64,000 nt of DNA from Lachnospiraceae bacterium A4 (GTDB lineage: Bacteria; Bacillota; Clostridia; Lachnospirales; Lachnospiraceae): contig KE159549.1 of the NCBI GenBank assembly GCA_000403215.2, positions 289,476-353,475 of the forward strand, read 5' to 3'. How positions within the stretch are numbered: position 1 is the stretch's first letter; each line of letters opens with the position of its first letter. The translations under genes and the position numbers were made by a program. The notes under the pieces were generated by a model. It had not been told where the DNA came from, did not search any database, and worked only from the letters and a program-made list of their open reading frames with translations. This document shows, in pieces, positions 8,383 to 16,891 of the stretch.

Positions 8383-8472
8383 TTTCAACAGGAAAAGAAA
8401 GGAGATAAATCACAATTTCATACAGTGAGCATGAACCGACAAACATTTATACAAAAGAAAAGAGGGATTTAA

Positions 8473-9111
8473 ATGAAAAAAGATTTAAAAGAATTTACAC
8501 AGGAATGGATGCAGTTGGAGAGAAAGACCTTGGAACAGAGGAGGCAGGCGGATGAATTTTATGAGAGTAATCTCATGGCATTGATTGAAGAAGATTTTAT
8601 TGAGCGAAATCAAGAAAAGGTTTGTGAGAAAGCAGAATATATTGTTATATCAGTGGGCACATCTTATGAACCCATTGGGCTGAATATTAAGTTATTCACG
8701 CCCCAAAGGATTTTATTTTTATATACGGATAAAACAGAAAAAACACTCAATAAAATTGTTAGATATTGCTCACTGGAACCGGATATTTACGAAAAACGTA
8801 GGGTAAGCGAAACAGATCCGCTTGATATTTATAGAGAAATTAAGAGGTATTATTTAGAATGGAACAAACCGGATAAAATGTATATTGATTTTACCGGTGG
8901 AACCAAAGCAATGTCAGCAGCGGCGGCGATGGCGGGTGCTTTAATTGATATACAGCTTATCTATGTAGGGACAAATGATTACCTTACAGATTTCAGAAAG
9001 CCCAATCCCGGTTCAGAAACACTATTTTATATTAACAATCCTCTTGCTACCGGACCCAAGTATCCTTTGCTGGCGAAAGTTTATGAAGCGTGGCAGGAAC
9101 AAATGGAATGA
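8473..9111 (+). CDS. CARF-domain protein without effector domain
   Basis: 212 residues, start set by AAAAGAGGGA before ATG. Residues 1-55 are charged and helical. From residue 56 a CARF-type Rossmann domain follows: YIVISVGTSYEPIGLNIKLF, ILFLYTDKT, YIDFTGGTKAMSAAAAMAG, and LIYVGTND. The VGTSYEPI and DxTGGTKxMS motifs are those of TIGR02710/Csx1/Card1-type CARF domains, which bind cyclic oligoadenylate made by Cas10 (family knowledge). The chain ends LLAKVYEAWQEQME shortly after the CARF fold; no HEPN, PD-D/ExK or membrane domain is present, and none follows in any frame before the next promoter at 9157. It could be a stand-alone sensor, a ring nuclease or a truncated effector. It sits right after the array. 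Confidence 0.8.
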   Translation: MKKDLKEFTQEWMQLERKTLEQRRQADEFYESNLMALIEEDFIERNQEKVCEKAEYIVISVGTSYEPIGLNIKLFTPQRILFLYTDKTEKTLNKIVRYCSLEPDIYEKRRVSETDPLDIYREIKRYYLEWNKPDKMYIDFTGGTKAMSAAAAMAGALIDIQLIYVGTNDYLTDFRKPNPGSETLFYINNPLATGPKYPLLAKVYEAWQEQME

Positions 9112-9156
9112 TTATAAACATCCAAGATATTATTCATATATAGTCTGAAATACCTC

Positions 9157-9186
9157 TTGAACTTCAACCCATCACCATGATATAAT
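9157..9186 (+). promoter_or_regulatory. Promoter of the LRR gene
   Basis: TTGAAC (9157-9162), 18-base spacer, TATAAT (9181-9186), 48 bases before the ATG at 9235, which has AGAAAGGTGATG upstream. Confidence 0.55.
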
Positions 9187-9234
9187 AACCAAAAATATAT
9201 AAAACATACATTCTATACAGAAAGGTGATGCCCT

Positions 9235-10818
9235 ATGAATATTCCAAACGCCCCCTATTATGCATGGTACATATACGTCAAATTCGCAGATCACGCCGAA
9301 CTTCCGCCGGAGTTATGCGCGCAGTCGAATACTGTTGGAGAGAAAGTATTTACAGGCAGGGAGATTACACTGCAGATCATTGAACTGCTGATTTCTCAGG
9401 TAAACATGGGAATGGTCGTGCAGTTGTATATCAGTCCCTTTATGCCTGTGGACCATTATGAGGCTGCTGAGCGCATAGAACTGATACATCAACTAGAAGA
9501 TTTCGGGTTCACACACGGATGCAGTGCGGCGGTGATGAATCAAGAGCAATCGACTGCTGTTTTCCTCCAGCTGAATGAGTATATACTGAATCACCATATG
9601 CATATTCCATTAAGGGCAGATGACAGAAAACTCTTACAGACGCCTGTTTTATTTGAGTCTTACAGGGATATGACAGAGGCGGTTCTTCACGTGATTTTGA
9701 CAGGACGCTTAGACGGGTCAGGGGTGCAGCCGCCAGCCGTTTCTGCTGTGCGGCGCGGTGTCGATCCCGGGCTGCTGTTCTGGATTGAAAACGTTTATGG
9801 CATGGTTCCTGAGAGTATGGAGGATTTGGTTGAAGTTGAATTGGCAGGATTGAGCGACGAGTATTATGTGCGGAGATATCCCAAATTTCCTGACTGGCTG
9901 GCGCCTGAACCGGGAAACTGGTCACTTCTGGGCGAGCTGCCGAATCTGAATGTACTCTGTATGCCCAAGGTGCGCTTAGAGAATTATGATTTTTTAAGAA
10001 GCTGTCGGAAGCTGGAAGTGCTCAACCTGTCCCGGACCAATCTGTCGGCTTCCTATGCGCTGGAAAATCTGTCACAAGTGACGATTCTTGACCTGCCGCC
10101 TGCGGATTTCGACGATTTTTCCTTCTTATTAAAATGCCGCAGTCTGGAAATCGTAGATTTGAGCCACACCAATTTCAGAGATTGTGCAATCTTAGCACAG
10201 ATGCCGGAATTAAAAATGGTCTTTCTGCCGGCAGAGCGTCAGCTTCTGCACAGAGAGCTGCTGGACCCACTGCCAATTCAGGTAAAAACGAATCCCAGAT
10301 GTATTCGCGGAGATGGATTTCCATCGTATGAACTGGTCAAGCCGCAGCCAGTAGAATCATGGGACTGGAAACCGCCCTACACTGTGCTGTATATTGCGTA
10401 TTATGATATCAATGACGAGGAAAAAACATGGCAAGGGCGTGAGATCACGCAAAAGGTTGTAGAGAAACTGATGAAAAAGATTCGTAAAAAGAAGCTGGAC
10501 GAGCTGTACCTCTCTTTACAGTATTGGGGAGAGGAGGAAGATATGACCCTCTGCATATCCGGCGAGGGCGTCTGCGTCAATTTTTTTGATAAAGAACAAA
10601 AAATCAATTACTCTTTGTTTGACCCAAACCATCCTGTTGACTGGGACAGACTGCCTCATCAGGTTAGTGATCAGGAAGACAGCGATTTTGGCGAATATGC
10701 AACGGATAATCTCGAGCTGGCTGCCGACTGTGTGGCGTATTTTATCAAGACCGGGAAATTATACCCGTGGACATATTGGGCAAAATATTATAATTGGGAA
10801 AAACAGGAGGATGATTAA
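9235..10818 (+). CDS. LRR protein framed by two related alpha/beta domains
   Basis: 527 residues, no signal peptide or membrane segment. Residues 1-165 start YYAWYIYVKF, contain FTGREITLQIIELL, and end EAVLHVILTGRLD. Residues about 210-345 are leucine-rich repeats (LEVLNLSRTNL, VTILDLPPADF, LEIVDLSHTNF, LKMVFLPAERQL). Residues 375-527 repeat the N-terminal plan: YTVLYIAYYDIND, WQGREITQKVVEKLM, LYLSLQYWGEEED, and DCVAYFIKTGKLYPWTYW. So the two end domains look like copies of one fold enclosing an LRR core. I do not recognise a named family; a polymorphic-toxin immunity protein or a binding scaffold are possibilities only. It has its own promoter and a terminator shared with the convergent chemoreceptor gene. 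Confidence 0.75.
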   Translation: MNIPNAPYYAWYIYVKFADHAELPPELCAQSNTVGEKVFTGREITLQIIELLISQVNMGMVVQLYISPFMPVDHYEAAERIELIHQLEDFGFTHGCSAAVMNQEQSTAVFLQLNEYILNHHMHIPLRADDRKLLQTPVLFESYRDMTEAVLHVILTGRLDGSGVQPPAVSAVRRGVDPGLLFWIENVYGMVPESMEDLVEVELAGLSDEYYVRRYPKFPDWLAPEPGNWSLLGELPNLNVLCMPKVRLENYDFLRSCRKLEVLNLSRTNLSASYALENLSQVTILDLPPADFDDFSFLLKCRSLEIVDLSHTNFRDCAILAQMPELKMVFLPAERQLLHRELLDPLPIQVKTNPRCIRGDGFPSYELVKPQPVESWDWKPPYTVLYIAYYDINDEEKTWQGREITQKVVEKLMKKIRKKKLDELYLSLQYWGEEEDMTLCISGEGVCVNFFDKEQKINYSLFDPNHPVDWDRLPHQVSDQEDSDFGEYATDNLELAADCVAYFIKTGKLYPWTYWAKYYNWEKQEDD

Positions 10819-10823
10819 TCGCA

Positions 10824-10868
10824 AAAAGCTGCCACAATGAGGAAAATCTCTGTTGTGACAGCTTTCTT
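10824..10868. terminator. Bidirectional terminator
   Basis: AAAGCTGCCACAA (10825-10837) pairs with TTGTGACAGCTTT (10853-10865) with one mismatch; A/T-rich on both sides. It lies between the convergent LRR and chemoreceptor genes. Confidence 0.75.
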
Positions 10869-10869
10869 T

Positions 10870-12345
10870 TCAGTTGTTCTGCGTCAATAACTGCGTCATT
10901 TTCTCAACCATATCATTGATCGCGTTCGCCTGTGCGGCGACGTTGGTGGTGTCGTTTGCATTGCTCTCTGCCATCGCATTGATGGAATTGAACTGCTCGT
11001 TTTCACTGCGAATGCTCTCTGCGATATCCTCATTGATGGTGACAGTCTTTTTGATAACCTCCGCCTGATTGCTGTGTGCATCACCCATCGTTTGAATGGC
11101 GTTGGCAGAGATATTCAACAGTTCTTTCATATCCTTCATGCACGAGATGACATTGGCAACGTATTCATTCTGTGTGCCGATTTTGGCAGCGTTTTCGCCA
11201 ACCTGTGTCGTGATATCTGTCACGTTCTGCTGTACACGTTCGATGACGGATTGAACGACTTTCAGGGATTCCTGTGTACTTTTTGCCAAGTTGCCTACCT
11301 CGGACGCCACGACTGCGAAGCCCTTACCGGCTTCCCCGGCTCTTGCCGCTTCAATCGACGCATTGAGAGACAGTAAATTGATGGAATTTGAGATGTCGCT
11401 AATTAGTTTCAATGTGACACCGATTTCCTGTACGGCTTCTGAGAGTCTCTGTGTGATTTCGTTTGTGGTGTTCATGGACTCGGACACTTCGCCGTTAATT
11501 GTATGCAAATCTTGCAGAAGCTTCTCGTTTTCTTTGGACTTTTCGTATAAATCTTTAGAGGAGGCTTCCACCTTGCTGACATTGTCCGCGACGACGCTTT
11601 CCCACTCGCGCAGCTCACCGAGATTCTCCATACTCTCGTCTGTCTTGGAGCTGAGCACATTGTTGCGTTCCACCAACTGTTCACTGGTAGCCGCCAGCTC
11701 CTCAGCAGATGCGCTTTCATTTTCGGAGATGGACGACAGTGTCGTACCTGCACTGGATAAATCTTCGGACAATGCCTGCACTTCATCGAGTACATTTTTC
11801 AGATCTTCTTCCTTTTTCTCCACCATGCCAAACAGCAGGGTCGTGCGGTAGCAGATAAAGCAGCAGGCAGCGACTAGTACAGTATAGACAATTGTTGTGA
11901 AAATCCAGCCGATGACACTGTGGAGTTTTAAAAAGCCCGCTGGAAATAAAATCATCATGATCGTGTTGACAACTATGGTGATGATATAGCTGAATTTTAG
12001 TACTTCCTGTTTGTAGTAGGGCACTAATAAAAGGGTTGCGACGAAATAATAATGTGTGATGCACACATAACCGGGACTGTCATTGGTGCAGGACACTGCC
12101 ACGGTGATGGCGCCAATGATGGGCGGGATACAGGCGTACACATATTTTGTGCGGTTTCCCAGACTTTTTTCTAATAATTTTGTCACGATCGCGGACAGGC
12201 CTGACAGCAGGAAAACGCACTCGCGCGCACCGCCGTTCAAAAAGATCATCACAAATGCCCAGCCGGATATGGCAACGCCCAGAATGTAAAGGAATAAAAT
12301 GTTGTTGATCAGTTTTTCTTCGTTTTTCATTGACAATTGGTCCAT
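10870..12345 (-). CDS. Methyl-accepting chemotaxis protein with polytopic membrane sensor
   Basis: 491 residues. Residues 15-185 form about six hydrophobic segments ([20 protein letters not shown], then [14 protein letters not shown]) with no extracellular Cache domain. From about 190 the chain is a long coiled coil. The conserved hairpin tip is [20 protein letters not shown] followed by [18 protein letters not shown], which contacts CheA and CheW. Family knowledge: such receptors feed chemotaxis or other CheA pathways. With almost no loops outside the membrane it may sense membrane state, redox or a small hydrophobic signal (inference). It starts with GGAGGAGCG upstream. No other chemotaxis gene is in the window. 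Confidence 0.92.
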   Translation of the reverse strand: MDQLSMKNEEKLINNILFLYILGVAISGWAFVMIFLNGGARECVFLLSGLSAIVTKLLEKSLGNRTKYVYACIPPIIGAITVAVSCTNDSPGYVCITHYYFVATLLLVPYYKQEVLKFSYIITIVVNTIMMILFPAGFLKLHSVIGWIFTTIVYTVLVAACCFICYRTTLLFGMVEKKEEDLKNVLDEVQALSEDLSSAGTTLSSISENESASAEELAATSEQLVERNNVLSSKTDESMENLGELREWESVVADNVSKVEASSKDLYEKSKENEKLLQDLHTINGEVSESMNTTNEITQRLSEAVQEIGVTLKLISDISNSINLLSLNASIEAARAGEAGKGFAVVASEVGNLAKSTQESLKVVQSVIERVQQNVTDITTQVGENAAKIGTQNEYVANVISCMKDMKELLNISANAIQTMGDAHSNQAEVIKKTVTINEDIAESIRSENEQFNSINAMAESNANDTTNVAAQANAINDMVEKMTQLLTQNN

Positions 12346-12484
12346 GATTCGCTCCTCCTGACGTTCGTTTTATAATCTTTTCGTGTTGGATTATATACTT
12401 ATTTTACCATTTTGTTATTTTTTTGTCAATAAAATGGGAGCGCTTACGGCACTTCATGTAGTACCTCACAATAATTGTGCAGAT

Positions 12485-12527
12485 CAGAAAAAGCCGTCTT
12501 CTAGACCAAAGGATGCGGCTTTTTCTG
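12485..12527 (-). terminator. Terminator of brnTA
   Basis: Perfect 12-bp stem CAGAAAAAGCCG (12485-12496) / CGGCTTTTTCTG (12516-12527). On the minus strand it follows the BrnA stop by about 40 bases and gives a T-rich run. Confidence 0.7.
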
Positions 12528-12566
12528 TGTCCTTTGAGGGTTCATGCAATGCCTCTCAATACAAAA

Positions 12567-12755
12567 TTAGGAAATGTTTGTTTTTCTTTGGGTGTTGCGG
12601 TTTTTTGCCGCTAAACGAAATGCTTTTTCCATTGCAGGGGTAAGTTCGGGAGAATCTTCATCAAATACAATTTCTTTTTTTGCAGCTTCTTCTATTTGCC
12701 TGATTTGTTCTTTTGTGGGTTTTTGGTCTCTATCCAAAGTAACTGTCCGTATCAT
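12567..12755 (-). CDS. brnA: BrnA-like antitoxin
   Basis: 62 residues starting MIRTVTLDRDQKPTKEQ. The ATG at 12755 is preferred because AAAGGAG lies 9 bases upstream; an earlier in-frame start at 12785 lacks this. The protein is charged and contains EIVFDEDSPELTPAMEKAF, which resembles the DxDSPELT segment of BrnA/DUF4415-type antitoxins. It overlaps the 3' end of the toxin gene by 26 bases, the usual BrnT-BrnA order. It should neutralise BrnT and, with it, repress the operon (family knowledge). Confidence 0.72.
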   Translation of the reverse strand: MIRTVTLDRDQKPTKEQIRQIEEAAKKEIVFDEDSPELTPAMEKAFRLAAKNRNTQRKTNIS

Positions 12756-13011
12756 AATAAATACTCCTTTCTGTTTTGGTTGCAAGTCTTGCCGATATTA
12801 GACGTATGTTTTCCTTTCTTTCTGTATAAACGACGAATAGAATATCATTTACCATGCCGATAGTATTATAACGATCTTCATGAATACTATGTTCCATATC
12901 ATAGATTTCAATGCGTTGTAAATCATTAAAAACAAGTATTGCTGTCTCAAAATCTATACCATGCTTCGCAAGATTTTGCTCGTTTTTATCTTCATCCCAT
13001 TCAAATTTCAA
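12730..13011 (-). CDS. brnT: BrnT-family toxin (DUF497 ribonuclease)
   Basis: 93 residues beginning KFEWDEDKNEQNLAKHGIDF, the hallmark BrnT N-terminus, then HSIHEDRYNTIG, LFVVYTER and IRLISARLATKTER. These include the conserved H, R and the IRIISAR strand of the RelE-like fold. The start codon is TTG at 13011-13009: AGGAGG lies exactly 7 bases upstream and the protein then starts at the conserved K-F-E-W; a longer in-frame ORF reaching to 13173 would add an unrelated extension. Family knowledge: BrnT cleaves RNA and is blocked by BrnA. Confidence 0.85.
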   Translation of the reverse strand: MKFEWDEDKNEQNLAKHGIDFETAILVFNDLQRIEIYDMEHSIHEDRYNTIGMVNDILFVVYTERKENIRLISARLATKTERSIYYDTDSYFG

Positions 13012-13269
13012 TGTAAATCCTCCTGTTTGTGTTGAAATGATACTTATATTATACAATATAATGGAAAGAAATAAAAGGACTATAATATATTTGAAGTGTT
13101 CAAGTAGAATGGATATTTTATATTGAAGGGAGATATAAAGAGAGAGAAAGAGGCAGCAGGCTTTTAATTTCATGCTGTCTTTTCAACAGTCAAAAATTTA
13201 CACGAGTATTAATCAAGCTGATAATTAGATATGCCTATTAAAAGTTAAATGTCTCTTCTTTAGTTCTAA

Positions 13270-13312
13270 GAAAGTAACTGTTCAGTTTACGAGGCTGAGG
13301 ACAGTTACTTTC
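13270..13312 (-). terminator. Inverted repeat at the end of the small ORF
   Basis: Perfect 12-bp inverted repeat GAAAGTAACTGT (13270-13281) / ACAGTTACTTTC (13301-13312). The stop codon of the small minus-strand ORF lies in its first arm. The T-run is weak, so it may be a stabilising hairpin instead. Confidence 0.5.
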
Positions 13313-13415
13313 TTGCATTCTTACCAATCTCATAACCTAATTTATATGCAGCTTTGCATAAAATACTGGCAATACCTAATCCGTAATAAATAGATTGCAG
13401 TGAAATTGTCATCAT
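13305..13415 (-). CDS. Small hydrophobic protein, 36 residues
   Basis: MMTISLQSIYYGLGIASILC continues with KAAYKLGYEIGKNARK. AAAGGAG lies 12 bases before the first ATG of this version and only 6 before an in-frame TTG two codons further up, so the exact start is open. A central hydrophobic stretch and a basic tail suggest a membrane-associated peptide. An inverted repeat closes the gene. No family recognised. Confidence 0.4.
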   Translation of the reverse strand: MMTISLQSIYYGLGIASILCKAAYKLGYEIGKNARK

Positions 13416-13570
13416 ATGCAATATGTTCTCCTTTCCCAGATTCCTCAAGAGGTTTCTATGTAAACAGAGCTTGTGCTCTCTGATGGAAGACAAACCGTCC
13501 TACCGTGCTTCGGCAGCACCCTTGTATATTCTGCAAAATATCTCATGTATTGTCAAATAGTTTTAAACGA

Positions 13571-13603
13571 AAGAGGAACAGGCGCGAAGCGCCCATTCCT
13601 CTT
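13571..13603 (-). terminator. Terminator of the rubrerythrin operon
   Basis: AAGAGGAA-CA-GGCGC, tetraloop-like GAAG, then CGCC-CA-TTCCTCTT; a 12-bp interrupted stem about 40 bases beyond the rubrerythrin stop on the minus strand. Confidence 0.7.
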
Positions 13604-13641
13604 AAAATTTCTAAATCATGCCGTTTTCGTTTTAATCGAAA

Positions 13642-14181
13642 TTAACCAAAGTATCTCTTCAACAAGCCCTCAAACGCCTTGCCGTGTCTAGCCTCGTCTC
13701 TTGCCATCTCATGAACGGTATCATGGATTGCATCCAGATTTGCAGCCTTTGCTCTTTTGGCAAGATCAAACTTACCAGCAGTAGCGCCGTTCTCTGCCTC
13801 CACGCGCATCTCAAGATTTTTCTTTGTAGAGTCTGTCACAACTTCGCCTAACAGCTCTGCAAATTTTGCAGCGTGCTCAGCCTCTTCCCATGCAGCCTTC
13901 TCCCAGTAGAGACCGATCTCAGGATAACCCTCTCTGTGAGCCACTCTCGCCATAGCAAGATACATACCAACCTCGGTGCACTCGCCGTTAAAGTTTGCTC
14001 TCAAATCAGCCATGATATCCTCGCTTGAGCCCTGTGCCACGCCAACTACATGCTCTGCAGCCCAAGTTCTGTCGCCAGCCTGTACTGAGAACTTCTCAGC
14101 AGGTGCGTTACACTGCGGGCATTTCTCTGGTGCGCTGTCTCCCTCGTAAACATAGCCACATACATTACATACAAATTTCAT
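13642..14181 (-). CDS. Rubrerythrin with N-terminal rubredoxin domain
   Basis: 179 residues. Residues 1-38 are a rubredoxin domain with [10 protein letters not shown] and CPQCNAP (four Cys for one iron). Residues 45-179 are a ferritin-like di-iron domain with [30 protein letters not shown] and [13 protein letters not shown], giving the E/E..H/E..H ligands. In classical rubrerythrin the rubredoxin part is C-terminal; this reverse order is typical of clostridial NAD(P)H-peroxide reductases that protect anaerobes from H2O2 and O2 (family knowledge). It follows the PerR-like gene by 23 bases on the same strand, so it is very likely peroxide-induced. Confidence 0.93.
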   Translation of the reverse strand: MKFVCNVCGYVYEGDSAPEKCPQCNAPAEKFSVQAGDRTWAAEHVVGVAQGSSEDIMADLRANFNGECTEVGMYLAMARVAHREGYPEIGLYWEKAAWEEAEHAAKFAELLGEVVTDSTKKNLEMRVEAENGATAGKFDLAKRAKAANLDAIHDTVHEMARDEARHGKAFEGLLKRYFG

Positions 14182-14204
14182 TTTAAAAATCCTCCTTTAT
14201 ATTA

Positions 14205-14669
14205 TCACTCAGGAAAACAGTTGCAGTCTGGTACAGCCTGTCCGTTTTCCACATAGCCATATGATGCCTGTCTTGATGTCTTGTCAAGACAGCTTTTGCA
14301 GATACCGCAGAAGTATAGCCGGTGTTCCTCGATTAAGCCGTCAAAACCCTCAGATGCCTTCGCATCAATGGCGGCAAAATCAATAGGCTCCATAGGCAGA
14401 TCAATGACCGCATTGCAGCACGTACATACAAAATGATAATGCGGGCTGGTATTGAAATCAAAATGGTCAATATTCAAAACCCCAAAACTGTGCTTGGCGA
14501 TCATGCCAGCCTCCGCCAACTGGTTTAAGTTCCGATATACAGTGCCAAGACTGATATTGGGAAACGCCTCCTTCACACTGGTATAGACAGTCTCTGCCGT
14601 TGGGTGATCCCTGCGGGATTGTAGGAAGGAGAGGATTGCAGCACGCTGACGGCTGTACTTCATATTCAT
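14205..14669 (-). CDS. perR: PerR-like Fur-family peroxide regulator
   Basis: 154 residues. A winged helix (about 1-75: SRQRAAILSFLQ, HPTAETVYTSV, SLGTVYRNLNQLAEAG) is followed by the metal and dimer domain with DHFDFNTSPHYHFVCTCC and FCGICKSC, two CxxC pairs for structural zinc. The HFD and HYHF residues form the regulatory metal site. Its gene heads the rubrerythrin operon and a palindromic operator lies upstream, so it should repress its own operon until iron-catalysed oxidation (family knowledge). The second ATG (14663) has better spacing to AGGGG than the first. A general Fur role is less likely given the partner gene. Confidence 0.85.
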   Translation of the reverse strand: MNMKYSRQRAAILSFLQSRRDHPTAETVYTSVKEAFPNISLGTVYRNLNQLAEAGMIAKHSFGVLNIDHFDFNTSPHYHFVCTCCNAVIDLPMEPIDFAAIDAKASEGFDGLIEEHRLYFCGICKSCLDKTSRQASYGYVENGQAVPDCNCFPE

Positions 14670-14728
14670 ATTACCCCTGCCTTTCTAGTGCACTGAGTAA
14701 AAAACAGTGCATTAGATCTACATTTTCT

Positions 14729-14747
14729 CATTACTAAATCAGTAATG
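14729..14747. promoter_or_regulatory. Per-box-like operator
   Basis: CATTACTAAATCAGTAATG is a 7-5-7 perfect palindrome about 60 bases before perR, followed by a partial third half-site TGATTACTG. Shape and position fit a PerR/Fur operator. The AT-rich stretch 14750-14950 holds no gene. Confidence 0.6.
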
Positions 14748-14951
14748 ATTACTGTTATTATATTTGTTTCTCTCTTTTCTGTCAATAGAAAAATAAAATT
14801 ATTTTCAAAAAATATTTCCTGATTAAAAAAAAATAAAGAAATCTCAAAAGTACTATATTTTAAAATCTTATATGCTATACTAAACCTATATTTGAGTTTT
14901 TTATTTCAATTTAGTCAGGCTGCTTATTAATTTTTTCGGGCAGGCGCCGGA

Positions 14952-16118
14952 ATGGAGACGATATTTATTATGAAAAGCAAGACACGCATCAACCTCAAGA
15001 CAAAAATGATGATTCTCTTTTTGGCGATCATACTGGTGCCGATGATGTGCGTCGTCATGGTATTTCTGGGGTATGGGTATTCTGTGAATATTGATATGCT
15101 TCAGGAACTGAGCAAGAAGGATATCATGATTGGGGCGATGGTCAACAGAAGCCTGCTGAAGTATATGCTGATTGCCATGGTCATCATTCTGATTATGACG
15201 AGTGCGATCATCACCGCATGGCTCAACAAGGACGTGTACAGACCGCTCAAAGAGCTGAGTGTTGCCATGCAGCACATCTCGGTCGGGGATTTTGATTATC
15301 ATATGAACGGCGGGCGCGAGGATGAGATCGGACTTCTTTTTGTCAATTATGAGCAGATGCGTCTCCAGCTAAAGGAAAGTGAGGAGGAGAAGGCTCAGAA
15401 TGAGAAAAAATCCAAAGAGCTTGTGAGCAATATCTCCCATGACCTCAAGACGCCGATTACGTCGATTAAGGGCTATGTGGAGGGCATTATGGACGGCGTT
15501 GCGGACACGCCGGAGAAAATGGATAAGTACATCAAGACGATCTACAACAAGGCAAATGATATGGACCGGCTGATTAATGAGCTGACGACTTATTCGGGGA
15601 TAGACTCCAACAAGATTCCATATCATTTCCATATTTTGAATGTCTCGGATTATTTTACGGACTGTGTGGAGGAGGTGGGGCTTGACCTTGAATCGAAAAA
15701 CATACACCTTGATTTTACGAATCTTGTGCCGGCAAATACCTGTGTCGTGGCAGACCCGGAGCAGCTCAAAAAAGTGATTAACAACATTATCAGCAACAGC
15801 GTCAAGTATATGGGACATTCAAACGGTGTCATTGATATCCGCCTCTTGGATGAAGGGGAGTCTGTCAAGATTGAGATTGAGGACGATGGAAAGGGCATCG
15901 CGTCGAAGGATATCGGCAGTATCTTTGAGCGCTTTTACCGGACAGATTCGTCGAGAAATTCCTTGCAGGGCGGCAGCGGCATCGGGCTGAGCATTGTGAA
16001 GAAGATTATAGAAGATCACGGCGGATATGTGTGGGCGACCAGCAAGGAGGGCGAGGGAACCTGTATGCATTTTGTCCTGCGAAAGTACACGGAAAAGACA
16101 GATGAGGTAGTGATTTAA
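14952..16118 (+). CDS. Membrane sensor histidine kinase
   Basis: 388 residues (370 if the ATG at 14970 is used; neither start has a clearly better ribosome site). Two membrane helices, MMILFLAIILVPMMCVVMVF and MLIAMVIILIMTSAIITAW, enclose only a short outside loop. A HAMP linker follows, then HisKA with SNISHDLKTPITSIKGY (His163 is the phosphorylation site) and a HATPase_c domain with NNIISNSVKYM, DDGKGI and GGSGIGLSIVKKII. The response regulator gene follows after 48 bases; this kinase-first order is reversed from most OmpR-type pairs. The tiny sensor loop suggests an intramembrane or envelope-stress signal (inference). Confidence 0.92.
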   Translation: METIFIMKSKTRINLKTKMMILFLAIILVPMMCVVMVFLGYGYSVNIDMLQELSKKDIMIGAMVNRSLLKYMLIAMVIILIMTSAIITAWLNKDVYRPLKELSVAMQHISVGDFDYHMNGGREDEIGLLFVNYEQMRLQLKESEEEKAQNEKKSKELVSNISHDLKTPITSIKGYVEGIMDGVADTPEKMDKYIKTIYNKANDMDRLINELTTYSGIDSNKIPYHFHILNVSDYFTDCVEEVGLDLESKNIHLDFTNLVPANTCVVADPEQLKKVINNIISNSVKYMGHSNGVIDIRLLDEGESVKIEIEDDGKGIASKDIGSIFERFYRTDSSRNSLQGGSGIGLSIVKKIIEDHGGYVWATSKEGEGTCMHFVLRKYTEKTDEVVI

Positions 16119-16166
16119 TAAGTTTTATTAGAGAAGTATATATTGTAATAGGAAAGGAAAGTGTGT

Positions 16167-16856
16167 ATGAGCAGAATTTTAATTGTGGAGGATGAGGAGG
16201 CAATCGCTGAGCTTGAGAAGGATTATCTGGAGCTCAATGACTTTGAGGTCAAGATTGAGAACAGCGGAGACACAGGTCTTGCAACTGCGCTGGCAGAGGA
16301 GTTTGATCTGATTATCCTGGACTTGATGCTTCCGGGGATTGACGGGTTTGAGATCTGCAAGCGCATCCGCGAGGACAAGGACGTGCCCATTTTGATGGTT
16401 TCCGCCAAGAAGGACGATATCGACAAGATTCGCGGTCTGGGACTGGGTGCGGACGATTATCTGACCAAACCCTTTAGTCCAAGCGAGCTGGTGGCGCGCG
16501 TGAAGGCGCATATGGCGCGCTACAACCGTCTGGTGGGCAGCCATATGAAAGAGAATGATGTGGTGGAAATCAGAGGAATCCGCATCGACAAGACCGCGCG
16601 GCGCGTTTTTGTGGACGGCGAGGAGCGCAACTTTACGACAAAAGAATTTGACCTTCTGACCTTCCTTGCTGAAAATCCAAACCATGTTTTTACAAAAGAG
16701 GAAATATTCAGGGAAATCTGGGACATGGATTCCATCGGCGATATCGCTACCGTGACGGTGCATATCAAGAAAATCCGTGAAAAAATCGAGACAGATACCT
16801 CCAAACCGCAGTATATCGAGACTATCTGGGGTGTGGGTTACCGCTTTAAATTATAA
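16167..16856 (+). CDS. OmpR-family response regulator
   Basis: 229 residues starting MSRILIVEDEEAIAELEKDY at an ATG with GGAAAGGA 8 bases upstream. The receiver domain has the acidic pair, phospho-acceptor Asp52 in LIILDLMLPGIDGFE and KPF at the end (Lys). The C-terminal winged helix (about 130-229) has RRVFVDGEERNFTTKEFDLL and the final GVGYRFKL. Co-transcribed with the kinase just upstream, whose signal it should receive. Confidence 0.93.
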   Translation: MSRILIVEDEEAIAELEKDYLELNDFEVKIENSGDTGLATALAEEFDLIILDLMLPGIDGFEICKRIREDKDVPILMVSAKKDDIDKIRGLGLGADDYLTKPFSPSELVARVKAHMARYNRLVGSHMKENDVVEIRGIRIDKTARRVFVDGEERNFTTKEFDLLTFLAENPNHVFTKEEIFREIWDMDSIGDIATVTVHIKKIREKIETDTSKPQYIETIWGVGYRFKL

Positions 16857-16891
16857 GCTGGCAATATTTTCATCCGATAGGAATGATAAAG

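Noticed and set aside
9112..9234. Frameshifted effector domain after the CARF gene.
   Set aside because: Only 123 bases with stops in all frames and a promoter; no domain can fit.
11291..11851. 186-residue plus-strand ORF opposite the chemoreceptor.
   Set aside because: Ser-rich shadow of the coiled-coil coding strand; no ribosome site.
12383..12643. 86-residue plus-strand ORF.
   Set aside because: Covers a terminator and the BrnA gene on the other strand; no ribosome site or motif.
16179..16763. 194-residue minus-strand ORF.
   Set aside because: Shadow of the response regulator; His/Gln-rich and without motif.
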